A DNA stretch of 64,000 bases from assembly GCF_002157735.2 (NCBI RefSeq), contig NZ_AP018690.1, forward strand, positions 372,001-436,000, in the 5' to 3' direction. This stretch comes from Vibrio aphrogenes. GTDB taxonomy: Bacteria > Pseudomonadota > Gammaproteobacteria > Enterobacterales > Vibrionaceae. Under the pieces are notes generated by a model. The model saw nothing but the letters and a program-made list of their open reading frames with translations. It did not search any database and had not been told where the DNA came from. A program made the translations under genes and the position numbers. Positions within the stretch are counted from its first letter, which is position 1; every line of letters begins with the position of its first letter. Shown piece after piece: positions 48,010 through 57,516 of this stretch.

Positions 48010-49112
48010 TTGAATTACACTTCAAGCACCAGTTCCCTTCTTTTTGTCTCGATATTGATACGCAAATTCCAGATACGGGAATTACGGCGATTTTTGGTCG
48101 TTCCGGCGCTGGAAAAACTAGCATTATCAATGCCATCAGTGGCTTACAGCGTCCTGATTCTGGGGTTATTGCCATTAATGATACGGTGTTATTTGATTCG
48201 GCAAACAAGCTGAATCTTGCGATTGAAAAGCGCCATATTGGTTATGTATTTCAAGAGGCGCGTTTGTTTCCTCATTATCGAGTGAAAGGCAACTTATTGT
48301 ATGGTTATTCTGGAAAAGGGTTACCTTGTCACTTTAAACAAGTGATTGAATTATTGGGGATTGAGCATTTACTTGAACGTTATCCTGCGGATTTATCCGG
48401 TGGGGAGAAGCAGCGGTGTGCGATTGCCCGTGCACTATTATCTGAGCCGAAAATTTTATTAATGGATGAACCTTTAGCCTCGCTCGACTTGCCGAGAAAA
48501 CAAGAAGTGATGCCATTTTTAGAAAATTTAGCCCAACAAATCCACATTCCTATCTTGTACGTTACCCACAGTTTGGATGAAATTTTGCATTTAGCTGATC
48601 ATATGTTGCTTATGCAAGAGGGACAGGTCATTGAGTCGGGTGATATTGAACAGGTTTGGTGCTCTGAGGCATTCCAACCTTGGCAACAACAACATCAATT
48701 AACCAGTTTATTTAAAGGGCAAGTGAAAAAGCATCATCCTCAATATGCATTAACTTATGTCGAGATAGCGCCTAACACAGGAGTGTGGATGAGTAATGTG
48801 GAAGCGCAACTTAATGAGCGGGTTCGAGTGCGAATCCATGCAAATGATGTGTCGCTTACTTTAACTCAGGCTACGGATAGCTCAATACGCAATATTATTC
48901 CAGCAATTGTCGCAGAGATAAAAACCACCAAGGATGATACACAACCAGTGGCGATACGTTTGTCTATCGGAGACTCTGATGCTCCCTTAACGCTATGGGC
49001 TACTGTTACTGCTTGGGCGCGTGATGAGCTTAATTTGTGTGTAGGGTTGCCTGTTTATGCACAAATAAAAGGGGTGAAGATGACCAATCAAGAAATGGCT
49101 TCACGTAAGTAA
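48006..49112 (+). CDS. modC: Molybdate ABC transporter ATP-binding protein
   Basis: A 368-residue ATPase: Walker A GRSGAGKTS, signature LSGGEKQRCAIARAL, Walker B ILLMDEPLASLD, and a C-terminal Mop domain from about residue 295 that senses molybdate. The start at 48006 gives an ATGA overlap with modB; the frame is open earlier within modB. Confidence 0.96.
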   Translation: MIELHFKHQFPSFCLDIDTQIPDTGITAIFGRSGAGKTSIINAISGLQRPDSGVIAINDTVLFDSANKLNLAIEKRHIGYVFQEARLFPHYRVKGNLLYGYSGKGLPCHFKQVIELLGIEHLLERYPADLSGGEKQRCAIARALLSEPKILLMDEPLASLDLPRKQEVMPFLENLAQQIHIPILYVTHSLDEILHLADHMLLMQEGQVIESGDIEQVWCSEAFQPWQQQHQLTSLFKGQVKKHHPQYALTYVEIAPNTGVWMSNVEAQLNERVRVRIHANDVSLTLTQATDSSIRNIIPAIVAEIKTTKDDTQPVAIRLSIGDSDAPLTLWATVTAWARDELNLCVGLPVYAQIKGVKMTNQEMASRK

Positions 49113-49223
49113 TAGGGCTTATCTTATCGGTCATCATGTTTATTTGATTGATAGAGATGATTACCAAAAATAGGGGAAAGTATGAAAGGGCCGCTTCAGC
49201 TTTAATCCGTTATTTCCCGTCAC

Positions 49224-49239
49224 TGGCATGCTTCTTGAA
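49224..49239 (+). promoter_or_regulatory. Sigma-54-like promoter element
   Basis: TGGCATG-CTTC-TTGAA resembles the sigma-54 consensus TGGCACG-N4-TTGCW, with the -24 GG present and GA in place of the usual -12 GC. It lies 40 bases before the leader ORF of the glucosylglycerate module. The -12 departure makes it doubtful. Confidence 0.3.
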
Positions 49240-49278
49240 TTACTTTTGAGGTGAATGAAAAATAAAGGAGTGATTGTT

Positions 49279-49437
49279 ATGTGGTTAGCATTATTTTTTC
49301 CCTCATCCAATGACATAAAGGTGAACGACATTACCTTTTACAGTGCAAGTCCTTATGGTATGCCCATTATTTTGCACCAAGTTGATGCAAGTAATGCCAA
49401 GCACCCATCACAGTGCATTGAGTCGTTTTATGCATAA
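49279..49437 (+). CDS. Leader-type small ORF, 52 residues
   Basis: AAGGAG lies eight bases before this ATG, a stronger signal than the phosphatase gene that follows. The stop (TAA at 49435-49437) overlaps the phosphatase start at 49430, so the two are probably translationally coupled. The product begins MWLALFFPSS and has no recognised domain. It could be a small protein or simply a means of loading ribosomes onto the next gene. Confidence 0.5.
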   Translation: MWLALFFPSSNDIKVNDITFYSASPYGMPIILHQVDASNAKHPSQCIESFYA

Positions 49438-50266
49438 ATTACCTAGGCAGCCACTTATTTTTACCGATCTTGATGGCACTTTATTGGATCATGATGATTA
49501 CAGTATTGATGCGGTTAAACCTTGGTTACAAAAGCTCAATAAAGCAGGGGTTAGTGTGATCCCCACGACCAGTAAAACCGCTGCTGAGCTTCATCATTTA
49601 ATGCCTAAATTAGGATTAACTACCCCTTTTATTGTGGAGAATGGGGCGGCGGTGTATCTACCCAAAGCCTTATTTCAACAAGCACCACCGCAAACTCAGC
49701 CCGATGGTGATTATTGGGTAAAGTCATTTACTCTCCCGCGGGCGCACTGGCTATTTTATATCGAACAAGCAAAAGCAGAATTTGGCCCGATATTTATTCC
49801 GATGGGTGAAATGTTGCTTGAGCAATTGATTGCTTTGACCGGGCTCAGCTTTGATGAAGCGCAACAAGCGCAGCAGCGTCAATATGGTGAACCAATTCAA
49901 TGGTTAGGCAGTGAGGTGCAACAACAAGCGTTTATTGAGTTTATACAAAACCATGGAGCAAGCGTATTAAAAGGCGGGCGATTTTTGCATGTGGGTGGCG
50001 GCGCTCAAAAAGCAACCGCCATGCAGTGGCTAATAATGATGTATCAACAAATTCAACCACATAAAGACTGGTATAGCATCGCATTAGGTGACAGTGATAA
50101 CGATATTAGCATGTTAGAAAGCGCGGATTATGCAGTGCGCATCCGTTCTAAACACCATCCATTACCAGACTTAAAGCGTCAAGAAAGGGTACTGAGTAGT
50201 CATCAATATGGGCCAAGTGGTTGGGTGGAGTGTATTCAGCAACTATTGGCAGGGCATGTAACCTAA
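49430..50266 (+). CDS. HAD-IIB phosphatase, mannosyl/glucosyl-3-phosphoglycerate phosphatase type
   Basis: A 278-residue HAD hydrolase. FTDLDGTLL has the nucleophile Asp13 and Asp15, PTTSKT the second motif and GDSDNDISML the fourth, with a type IIB cap between. The family removes phosphate from mannosyl- or glucosyl-3-phosphoglycerate. Its two neighbours make and phosphorolyse glucosylglycerate, so it is most likely the glucosyl enzyme (GpgP role). The start at 49430 is set by the family N-terminus; an earlier ATG at 49343 is not supported. Confidence 0.85.
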   Translation: MHKLPRQPLIFTDLDGTLLDHDDYSIDAVKPWLQKLNKAGVSVIPTTSKTAAELHHLMPKLGLTTPFIVENGAAVYLPKALFQQAPPQTQPDGDYWVKSFTLPRAHWLFYIEQAKAEFGPIFIPMGEMLLEQLIALTGLSFDEAQQAQQRQYGEPIQWLGSEVQQQAFIEFIQNHGASVLKGGRFLHVGGGAQKATAMQWLIMMYQQIQPHKDWYSIALGDSDNDISMLESADYAVRIRSKHHPLPDLKRQERVLSSHQYGPSGWVECIQQLLAGHVT

Positions 50267-50309
50267 TCATCTGAAATATTACCATTAAGCTTGACATGCA
50301 GGAGGCATC

Positions 50310-51536
50310 ATGGCGGATTTTTATCAAAATGGCATAGTCACGACATTACATAATTTATCAGAAAGACCCATTGAAGCACTGGAAGCGGAGTTAGTGTCTT
50401 TCTCTAATCAACGTTCCATGGGGTTGATCCTACCGTCTTTATATTCTGAACTCGAAGGCGAAGCCTTACCGAATATTGTGCAACAGTTAACTCAAGTGCC
50501 TTATCTTTCACAAATTGTGATCGGCCTTGATCGGGCAGATCAAGCCCAATATCAACACGCCTTGTCTTTTTTTAAAAGCTTACCTCAGCATCACCGTATT
50601 TTGTGGAATGATGGGCCACGATTGCAAGCATTAGATAAAGAACTCGCGGCGCTTGGGTTAGCACCAAAAGAGTTAGGTAAAGGACGTAATGTTTGGTATT
50701 GCATGGGGTATGTCTTGGCGACGGGCAAAGCTGAATCTGTCGCATTGCATGACTGTGACATCGTCACTTATGAGCGGGATTTACTGGCTCGCTTACTTTA
50801 TCCCGTGGCGAATCCTCGCTTTAATTATGAGTTTTGTAAGGGGTATTACGCTCGTGTGGCTAATGGCAAAATGAATGGCCGTGTTGCTCGTCTGCTCGTG
50901 ACGCCGCTATTAAAAGCCTTGAAGCGCGTAACCGGACCAAGTGTGTATTTAGATTACATGGACAGTTTTAAATATTCTTTAGCCGGAGAGTTTTCTTTTC
51001 GACGAGATGTATTAAATGATATTCGTATTCCCAGTGATTGGGGGTTAGAGATTGGCGTCTTGTCTGAAATGCACCGAAACTACGCCAGTAATCGATTGTG
51101 TCAGGTCGATATTGCGAAAACCTATGATCACAAGCATCAAGACTTGTCACTACATTCGACTGATGGCGGTTTATCAAAAATGTCGATTGATATCACCAAG
51201 TCATTATTAAGAAAATTAGCCACACAAGGTGAAACCTTTAATAACGAACGCTTTCGCTCTTTAAAAGCAACCTATTATCGAATCGCACTCGATTTTGTTG
51301 AAGCTTATCATAATGATGCATTAATGAACGGTTTGTCATTAGACGTTCATATGGAAGAAAAAGCCGTTGAAATGTTTGCGCAAAATATTATGCGAGCAGG
51401 CCAAAGCTTCTTAGATAACCCAATGGAAACGCCATTTATACCCAGTTGGAATCGGGTAGTCAGTGCGATGCCTGATGTGATGCAGCGACTTAAAGAAGCG
51501 GTGGAGTTGGATTATCAAGAATTTGGGGGTGAGTAA
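50310..51536 (+). CDS. Glucosyl-3-phosphoglycerate synthase-like glycosyltransferase
   Basis: A 408-residue retaining glycosyltransferase resembling GT81 (GpgS). The nucleotide-sugar metal site is DCD at about 148-150, and [17 protein letters not shown] forms the acceptor region. The expected reaction joins glucose from a nucleotide donor to 3-phosphoglycerate. It follows the phosphatase gene by 43 bases and overlaps the GH13 gene by one base, which supports a single pathway. A mannosyl donor (MPG synthase role) is the main alternative. Confidence 0.8.
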   Translation: MADFYQNGIVTTLHNLSERPIEALEAELVSFSNQRSMGLILPSLYSELEGEALPNIVQQLTQVPYLSQIVIGLDRADQAQYQHALSFFKSLPQHHRILWNDGPRLQALDKELAALGLAPKELGKGRNVWYCMGYVLATGKAESVALHDCDIVTYERDLLARLLYPVANPRFNYEFCKGYYARVANGKMNGRVARLLVTPLLKALKRVTGPSVYLDYMDSFKYSLAGEFSFRRDVLNDIRIPSDWGLEIGVLSEMHRNYASNRLCQVDIAKTYDHKHQDLSLHSTDGGLSKMSIDITKSLLRKLATQGETFNNERFRSLKATYYRIALDFVEAYHNDALMNGLSLDVHMEEKAVEMFAQNIMRAGQSFLDNPMETPFIPSWNRVVSAMPDVMQRLKEAVELDYQEFGGE

Positions 51537-53284
51537 TGACACCATCGCATTTATTAATCGATAAAATGATTCATCATCTTGAGGTGATTTATAAAGGCAT
51601 TGAACTTGAGGTTACGCTACCCACGTTAGCCTACGAGTTACTCTCGACAATGCGCTTATCGCCTCAGCTTGATACCTCGATCCCTATGACGGTTTCGCAA
51701 GCACTTTGGAGTGAAAAAGACACTATTTTAATCACTTATGGAGATAGTGTGTATCAAGAAGGGGAATCTTCGTTACACACATTACGCGCTTTTTTGCATC
51801 AATACGCCCATCCTCACATCAATGGTGTGCATATTTTACCGTTTTTTCCGTACAGTTCAGATGATGGTTTTTCGGTGATAGATTATTCTAGTGTCAACGA
51901 AGGGCTAGGCAGTTGGCAAGATATTGAAGCGATTGCCTCAGAATGGAATCTGATGTCGGATTTAGTGATCAATCATTGTTCGGCTCGTAGCGCATGGTTT
52001 CAAAACTTTATCAAATGCGACGGTGTGGGGCATGATTATTTTTATACCGTAGCCCCTGATGTGGACACCTCAGCCGTTACTCGCCCTCGAACGTCCGAGC
52101 TACTGAAAGAAGTCGAAACGCAAGACGGTACTCAATATGTTTGGTGTACCTTTAGCCACGATCAAGTCGATTTTGATTTTCGCAATCCTGAAGTGTTAAA
52201 AGCGTTTGTCGAGATTATTCGTCAATATATAGACCATGGGATCCGAACCTTCCGCTTGGATGCCGTTGCATTTTTATGGAAAGAAGTGGGTACTAATTGC
52301 ATTAACTTAGAACAAACTCATGAAGTAATTCGGTTGTTAAGAAGTTTGATTGAACAAGCCTGTCCACAAGCGATCATCATTACCGAAACCAATATTCCCA
52401 ACCACGAAAACCTCACTTATTTTGGTAATGCCAATGAAGCGCACGCTATCTACAATTTTTCTCTGCCACCATTATTGGTTAATGCCTTAATTTCAGGTAA
52501 GGGAGATGCGCTTAAACGCTGGATGATGGGCATGCCGCCCGCCCAACAAGGCACCACATACTTTAATTTTATTGCCTCACACGATGGGATTGGGCTGCGC
52601 CCAGCAGAAGGGCTGCTACAAGAGAGCGAGATCCATCATTTAGTCACTACCATGCAATCTTTTGGCGGCTTAGTCTCTTGGCGTACGACTGAGCAGGGTG
52701 AGCGAAAACCTTATGAAATCAACATTGCTTTATTTGATGCCTTACAAGGAACCGCTCAAGGCCCAGATAAATATGGCATAGACCGTTTTATTTGTGCGCA
52801 TGCGATCATGTTTGCCATGGAAGGGATCCCCGGTCTTTATATTCACAGCTTGCTTGGCACACGTAATGATTATGATAAGGTCGAAAATACCAATCATAAT
52901 CGTTCCATCAATCGCCACCGTTGGGATTATGCGGAGTTACAAAATGCGTTATCACAGGAGCATTCACAACATCATCAAGTATTAGAGCGCATGACTCAGC
53001 TGTTGCAAATTCGCACCCAACAACCCGCTTTTCATCCCAATGCAGTGCAATTTACGTTGCATTTGAATGATCAGTTGTTTGGTTTTTGGCGTCAAAGCAT
53101 CGATAGAAGGCAAAGCATTTTTTGTGTGAGCAATATCAGTCTTGAACCACAAACGCTAAAGTTAGGCGATATGAACTTAATTCAAACAGATCATTGGAAA
53201 GATTTGTTAAGCGGACAAGAGATTACCGATGCGATTGCCTCAATAGAATTGAAACCCTATCAAACGGTATGGATAGCCAATTAA
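51536..53284 (+). CDS. GH13_18 phosphorylase, probably glucosylglycerate phosphorylase
   Basis: A 582-residue alpha-amylase-fold enzyme of the sucrose phosphorylase subfamily. The nucleophile aspartate is in [12 protein letters not shown] (about residue 242), the acid/base in ITETNIPN (about 284), and [12 protein letters not shown] carries the transition-state aspartate. Members cleave a glucoside with phosphate to give glucose-1-phosphate. In this operon the glucoside is likely glucosylglycerate; sucrose is an alternative. The start codon overlaps the preceding stop by one base. Confidence 0.88.
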   Translation: MTPSHLLIDKMIHHLEVIYKGIELEVTLPTLAYELLSTMRLSPQLDTSIPMTVSQALWSEKDTILITYGDSVYQEGESSLHTLRAFLHQYAHPHINGVHILPFFPYSSDDGFSVIDYSSVNEGLGSWQDIEAIASEWNLMSDLVINHCSARSAWFQNFIKCDGVGHDYFYTVAPDVDTSAVTRPRTSELLKEVETQDGTQYVWCTFSHDQVDFDFRNPEVLKAFVEIIRQYIDHGIRTFRLDAVAFLWKEVGTNCINLEQTHEVIRLLRSLIEQACPQAIIITETNIPNHENLTYFGNANEAHAIYNFSLPPLLVNALISGKGDALKRWMMGMPPAQQGTTYFNFIASHDGIGLRPAEGLLQESEIHHLVTTMQSFGGLVSWRTTEQGERKPYEINIALFDALQGTAQGPDKYGIDRFICAHAIMFAMEGIPGLYIHSLLGTRNDYDKVENTNHNRSINRHRWDYAELQNALSQEHSQHHQVLERMTQLLQIRTQQPAFHPNAVQFTLHLNDQLFGFWRQSIDRRQSIFCVSNISLEPQTLKLGDMNLIQTDHWKDLLSGQEITDAIASIELKPYQTVWIAN

Positions 53285-53330
53285 CCTCAGGTGAGAGTCA
53301 TGACAAATAAAGCCTAGATGGGGGTCATTG

Positions 53331-53380
53331 GTAAAAAGTCACTCCGCTGGAGAGGCGGCGGAGTGAATGACGTTTGACTT
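53331..53380. terminator. Bidirectional terminator between the GH13 gene and the YdhR-like gene
   Basis: CACTCCGC pairs with GCGGAGTG over a 10-base loop, extended by AAAAAGTCA and TGACTTTTT outer arms with a few unpaired bases. U-runs occur on both strands. Confidence 0.85.
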
Positions 53381-53393
53381 TTTAATCAGTGGC

Positions 53394-53693
53394 TTATACG
53401 CCGTGATTGATTTTAGACAATGGCTGATTCACATCAAAGAACTTGGCATGTACTTCTTCTACCCCAAATTGCTTTAAGCGCGCGGCGTGCATCTCTAGAT
53501 AGGCTGCGGCAGAAGCTTTGTCTTCAAATAGGTAGATACCACCAGCTTCTTTTTGCTCTTGGCTTTCAGTCCAGATTTTGCTGATAAAACCAGGTTCTTG
53601 GTTAATCGACTCGGCTAAGCCTTGTAGTGCTTCGGTCATTTCTTTGCCGAACGGGCCTTCAAACGCAAAATGTACTTGTAGTAATGTGGTCAT
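53394..53693 (-). CDS. YdhR-like monooxygenase-fold protein
   Basis: A 99-residue dimeric alpha/beta barrel-type protein resembling YdhR (PF08803). [13 protein letters not shown] starts the fold, [11 protein letters not shown] follows, and [19 protein letters not shown] is the family's second half. The function is not settled; an aromatic oxygenation or stress role is suggested by fold. It lies next to the AraC regulator, on the same strand with a 66-base gap, so the two may be linked. Confidence 0.88.
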   Translation of the reverse strand: MTTLLQVHFAFEGPFGKEMTEALQGLAESINQEPGFISKIWTESQEQKEAGGIYLFEDKASAAAYLEMHAARLKQFGVEEVHAKFFDVNQPLSKINHGV

Positions 53694-53759
53694 CGTTTTA
53701 TCCCTTAATAGGTGTAATTTGCCCGTATTAATAGCAGGGTTTTGACGTAAAATCCATCT

Positions 53760-54812
53760 TTATAATTGCTTACCTTGTTCTCCATTCCGTGCTTTTTCTA
53801 ACCATTGATTTGGCGTCATTCCAAAGGCTTTTTTAAAGGCGATAGTAAAATTGGCGGGGTGGTGATATTGAGCATCGTAAGCGGCTTGAGTCACCGTACA
53901 ATCGGTGAATTGAAGTTGTTTCTTTGCAAATTCTAGACGCTTTTGGCGCACATAGTTTAATACCGTCATCCCCAGTTGTTGCTTAAATTTCGTTTGCAGG
54001 CTACTGACGCTTAAGGCGCAATGTTTGGCAATCTGCTCTAATGAAAGCTCGTCATTAAGGTTGCGATTGATGTATTGCAATATCGTTTTCATTTCATCTT
54101 GAAAATGATGGGCAACAGGGTATTGGTTGTTGCCGTTTGTTGGTGTACTTAGTTGAGGGAGTAATATTTCAAACAGCTGATGAATCAAGGTTTGCGCTTG
54201 TAAGTCGAATAGTTGAGCACCTAAGAAATCCTCCGGCGGCGGTGTTGAAATTAATTGTTGAGCGGCATAGAGGATATCGTGGTTTAAGGTAAAAGATTGG
54301 TGCGCTAAATGTTGGTTTAAAAACTGGTTTAATCGGGAATCGTCATCACAATGCTCTTGTGGTTTATAAGCCCGTTGCTTAAACCATTTAGGGTCAATAA
54401 TAATGTTTAACTTTTCGATGTGGTTGTGTTTACTAATATGACGATGAAAAGTTGATTCTTGCTTTAAATTCACGACTAAGCCAATGCCTGTTGGGTTGAA
54501 ATGAGGTTGAGCTGAAAGCGTAAATGCTTGATCATCATAGCCAAACTCTAATTTTCCGTCTAAAAGTAAAGTGAAAATTACCCCCGCCGGCGCGTTTGAC
54601 ATGGTATTCATTTCAATACATTCATCAGTTTTTCCACCATGCAGAACAAAGCCAGTAGGTGAGCGATAGGATAAAAACTTTCCGGTCACTAAAGGGCGCG
54701 AGTGACGTTCGCAGATAACGGCATCTTGGCCGTGTTTGGTGACTAATTGAGTAAAAACCACATGGCTTGGCTGCGCTAATTGTGGACGAGGGCGGGTTCT
54801 ATGCTCAGCCAT
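53760..54812 (-). CDS. AraC-family transcriptional regulator
   Basis: A 350-residue regulator with a C-terminal AraC DNA-binding domain: two helix-turn-helix units, the first from LSLEQIAKHCALSVSSLQTKFKQ and the second ending in ADYDA-like QAAYDAQYHHPANFTIAFKKAFG. The N-terminal 240 residues are a ligand-sensing domain. It is divergent from a TonB-dependent receptor over a region with a Fur box, the arrangement seen for PchR- and DesR-type activators of siderophore receptors. The ligand is probably the receptor's ferric chelate. Confidence 0.9.
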   Translation of the reverse strand: MAEHRTRPRPQLAQPSHVVFTQLVTKHGQDAVICERHSRPLVTGKFLSYRSPTGFVLHGGKTDECIEMNTMSNAPAGVIFTLLLDGKLEFGYDDQAFTLSAQPHFNPTGIGLVVNLKQESTFHRHISKHNHIEKLNIIIDPKWFKQRAYKPQEHCDDDSRLNQFLNQHLAHQSFTLNHDILYAAQQLISTPPPEDFLGAQLFDLQAQTLIHQLFEILLPQLSTPTNGNNQYPVAHHFQDEMKTILQYINRNLNDELSLEQIAKHCALSVSSLQTKFKQQLGMTVLNYVRQKRLEFAKKQLQFTDCTVTQAAYDAQYHHPANFTIAFKKAFGMTPNQWLEKARNGEQGKQL

Positions 54813-54851
54813 GGTATGAATCCTTCATAATCTGTCTTCCTCATAAATCAA

Positions 54852-54865
54852 ATGCGATTTCGCAT
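54852..54865. promoter_or_regulatory. Palindrome between the AraC gene and the TonB receptor gene
   Basis: ATGCGA and TCGCAT flank TT in a perfect 14-base dyad, 40 bases upstream of the AraC start. It is a candidate operator for that gene or the receptor. Confidence 0.35.
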
Positions 54866-54909
54866 AAGTGTATTTTCTTTCATTCAGCGGCATTCATTAT
54901 ATCATCCTT

Positions 54910-54928
54910 GCGAATGATTATCATTTGA
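54910..54928. promoter_or_regulatory. Fur box
   Basis: GCGAATGATTATCATTTGA matches the 19-base Fur consensus at about 13 positions, including the central ATGAT-ATCAT core. It lies 28 bases upstream of the receptor start and implies repression by iron. Confidence 0.75.
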
Positions 54929-54956
54929 TTGTTTTCTCTATGAAGGAATTTTAAAC

Positions 54957-56987
54957 ATGGAAACCAAATTCAAACTCAAGGCAACAACATTGAGTTTAGG
55001 CATCACCTCCCTTGGATTCAGTATCATTTACGGCGCTCAAGCCGCAGAGATGAAAGAAGTTGATTCAGAGTCTCAAACCCATTTTGAAGAAGTCACGGTA
55101 TGGGGTGCAAAAGTATCAAGTAGTAGTCAGCAGTTAGCCTCGGATGATCTTTCGCTAAAACAAGCGGATCATCTTTCTGATTTATTACGTGATATACCAG
55201 GAGTCGATGTCGGCGGGACACACTCAGTGAACCAACGTATCAACATTCGTGGCTTAAATGAGTCCGATTTGGATATTCGGTTAGATGGTGCATCGCAGCA
55301 CGCCAATATGTTCCACCATATCGGTAATCTCACCATTAACCCTGACATCATTAAGTCGGCCGATATCCAAGTTGGTGCTAACTCGGTCACTTCTGGTGGT
55401 TTAGGCGGCTCAGTGTATTTTGAAACCAAAGATGCCAAAGACTTATTGCGTCCAGGAGAGCAATACGGCGCCAGGATCTTTGGCGGATATGGAAGCAATG
55501 CTTATTCACAAGGGTCTTTAACCGTTTATGGATTGCTGAGTGATCACCTTGATGGGATGGTCTATGTCTATGGTATCGATCGCGACAACTTTGAAGATGG
55601 TAATGGTGTCGAGACCATTGGTTCAGACGGCACCATTGGCAATATGTTAGCTAAAATTGGTTGGGATATTAACGATACCAACCGATTAGAGTTGAGTTAC
55701 GATTATTACCGAGATAAAGGCGATTATAGCCCGCGTCCAGATATGTCCGGCTCGGCTAACCAAGGACTATCAGACCAAACCTTATTGCCAACCAAATACA
55801 CGCGTAATACCTATACATTAGGTTATCAAACCAATAATGGTCATGGTTTCAAGCTAGATTCCACCTTGTATTATAACCAAACGGAAATTAATCGTGATGA
55901 ATCCAATATTGCAGTGAGTTGGCCTTCAGACCGGTTAACGGATAATACCGCAACCAACACCAATACCGGTGCCAATGTGAAAGCACAATTGGACTTTGTC
56001 TTGTTGGGTATGCAAAGCCAATTGACTTATGGCGGCGAATACAATCAACAAAAAAGTGAAAGTGAATATGGCAGCAGCTATAGCATGAGCGAAAAGATGA
56101 CCACTTCGGCGGTCTATATCGAAGAAAAGCTGTATTTAGTGCCAAGCTTTTCGGTAACGGCTGGGTTACGTTATGACTATAGCCAACGAGATGCGCTCAC
56201 CGGGGATGATTCATTCGATAAACTGGGCTGGGGATTAGGCGCGGAATGGGCAGTGACAGAACACTGGACCTTATTTGCCTCTTCTCGAAGCTTATATGAA
56301 GCGCCTGAATTACTTGAAACCTTTGTAAAATACCAAGATGTTACGACCTTAGATGACAATGTTAAGCCGCAAACCGGAATCAACACGCAAGGTGGCTTTA
56401 AGTTCCATTATCAAGCCGGTAAACATTTTGTTGGATCTAACTTTACGGTCTTTAAAACTCAATTAGATGATTACTTGGTGCAAGAATATCAAGCATCGAC
56501 GGGAGGCTATTTAATTACCAATGATGGTGATGCTGAAATCACAGGTTTTGAAGCGAGTGTCAATTATGGTTATGACATGTTCAATTCAAAATTATCCTAC
56601 TCGAAGTCTGATAATAAAAACAAAACCAATGACACCCCAATCCTATTTAATGGACGCAGTTCTGACATGGGCGACAGCATTGCGCTTAATTTAGATTACC
56701 TTGCGGTGGATATCGATACCTTGTTTGGGTGGACTTCACAATGGGTACTGGATGAAGACAACGTGTTAGACGGCGAACCAATTAAAGATGGTTACGATGT
56801 TCATAATATCTATGCGCAATGGGTTCCTAACTATATTGATGGGTTAACCATTACGGTGGGGATCGATAACCTCTTTAATGAAGAATATGCTTCTCATGCG
56901 TCTCGGACTGGATATGCACGAGGCATTGATTTAACCGACTATGAACCTGGGCGTAATTATAAAATTTCAGCGGCTTATCAATTTTAA
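54957..56987 (+). CDS. TonB-dependent outer-membrane receptor
   Basis: A 676-residue receptor with a signal peptide (cleavage after QAA), a TonB box-like EEVTVWG, a plug domain (DLLRDIPGVDVGG, RINIRGLNESDL) and a 22-strand barrel ending in ISAAYQF with the terminal phenylalanine. It should import a ferric siderophore or haem using TonB energy. The plug and barrel are closer to siderophore/haem receptors than to vitamin B12 receptors. The Fur box and the AraC regulator upstream support iron. The exact ligand cannot be named. Confidence 0.93.
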   Translation: METKFKLKATTLSLGITSLGFSIIYGAQAAEMKEVDSESQTHFEEVTVWGAKVSSSSQQLASDDLSLKQADHLSDLLRDIPGVDVGGTHSVNQRINIRGLNESDLDIRLDGASQHANMFHHIGNLTINPDIIKSADIQVGANSVTSGGLGGSVYFETKDAKDLLRPGEQYGARIFGGYGSNAYSQGSLTVYGLLSDHLDGMVYVYGIDRDNFEDGNGVETIGSDGTIGNMLAKIGWDINDTNRLELSYDYYRDKGDYSPRPDMSGSANQGLSDQTLLPTKYTRNTYTLGYQTNNGHGFKLDSTLYYNQTEINRDESNIAVSWPSDRLTDNTATNTNTGANVKAQLDFVLLGMQSQLTYGGEYNQQKSESEYGSSYSMSEKMTTSAVYIEEKLYLVPSFSVTAGLRYDYSQRDALTGDDSFDKLGWGLGAEWAVTEHWTLFASSRSLYEAPELLETFVKYQDVTTLDDNVKPQTGINTQGGFKFHYQAGKHFVGSNFTVFKTQLDDYLVQEYQASTGGYLITNDGDAEITGFEASVNYGYDMFNSKLSYSKSDNKNKTNDTPILFNGRSSDMGDSIALNLDYLAVDIDTLFGWTSQWVLDEDNVLDGEPIKDGYDVHNIYAQWVPNYIDGLTITVGIDNLFNEEYASHASRTGYARGIDLTDYEPGRNYKISAAYQF

Positions 56988-57073
56988 AGCACGGTTATTG
57001 TGAATATTGGTTATCGCGAACATAAAAGATGGCGAACAATAACTAACGTTGAAAGCTCAATACATTGAAAACC

Positions 57074-57110
57074 AAGAGGTAACGAGAGATTTCGTTACCT
57101 CTTTATTTAT
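57074..57110 (+). terminator. Terminator after the TonB receptor gene
   Basis: AAGAGGTAACGA and TCGTTACCTCTT form a perfect 12-bp stem with a 6-base loop, followed by TATTTAT. It ends about 25 bases before the DUF2218 start, so the small gene may depend on readthrough. Confidence 0.85.
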
Positions 57111-57132
57111 CATAATAACAGAGAAAAGAACT

Positions 57133-57417
57133 ATGAAGCTGGTGGCAACGGTTGAGACAACCAAAGCGGAAAAATATCAAACGGTAATGGCAAGACACTT
57201 TCAACGTAAGGTGGAGGTGAGTTGGAATGAAAATGAAGCGCGTGTGTATTTTCCAACTGGAATGGGGTATTTAACGGTGACAACTCATCATCTGCAACTT
57301 CGTTGTGAAGGGGAGACTGCTGAAAAACTTGCAAAGGTACAAGCGGTATTAGAAAGTCATTTTTATCAATTTACCCATCGAGAAAATTTAAACTTAGAAT
57401 GGCAGCAGTTACCATGA
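57133..57417 (+). CDS. DUF2218 domain protein
   Basis: A 94-residue cytoplasmic protein of the DUF2218 type, often found beside iron-uptake genes. It begins MKLVATVETTKAEKYQTVMARHFQRK and continues with an alpha/beta fold with GYLTVTTHHLQLRC. The start is the ATG at 57133; the frame stays open upstream into the terminator. The role is unknown; a link with iron or siderophore handling is suggested by its neighbours. Confidence 0.8.
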   Translation: MKLVATVETTKAEKYQTVMARHFQRKVEVSWNENEARVYFPTGMGYLTVTTHHLQLRCEGETAEKLAKVQAVLESHFYQFTHRENLNLEWQQLP

Positions 57418-57516
57418 TAGCTTTCATCAAATTCAGCGGTAACTATGTTCATTTAATGTGTGAACAGGTATCTTAGCGCCTAGAAATTGATTTTTAGATA
57501 AAAGAGGTTTGTTGGA

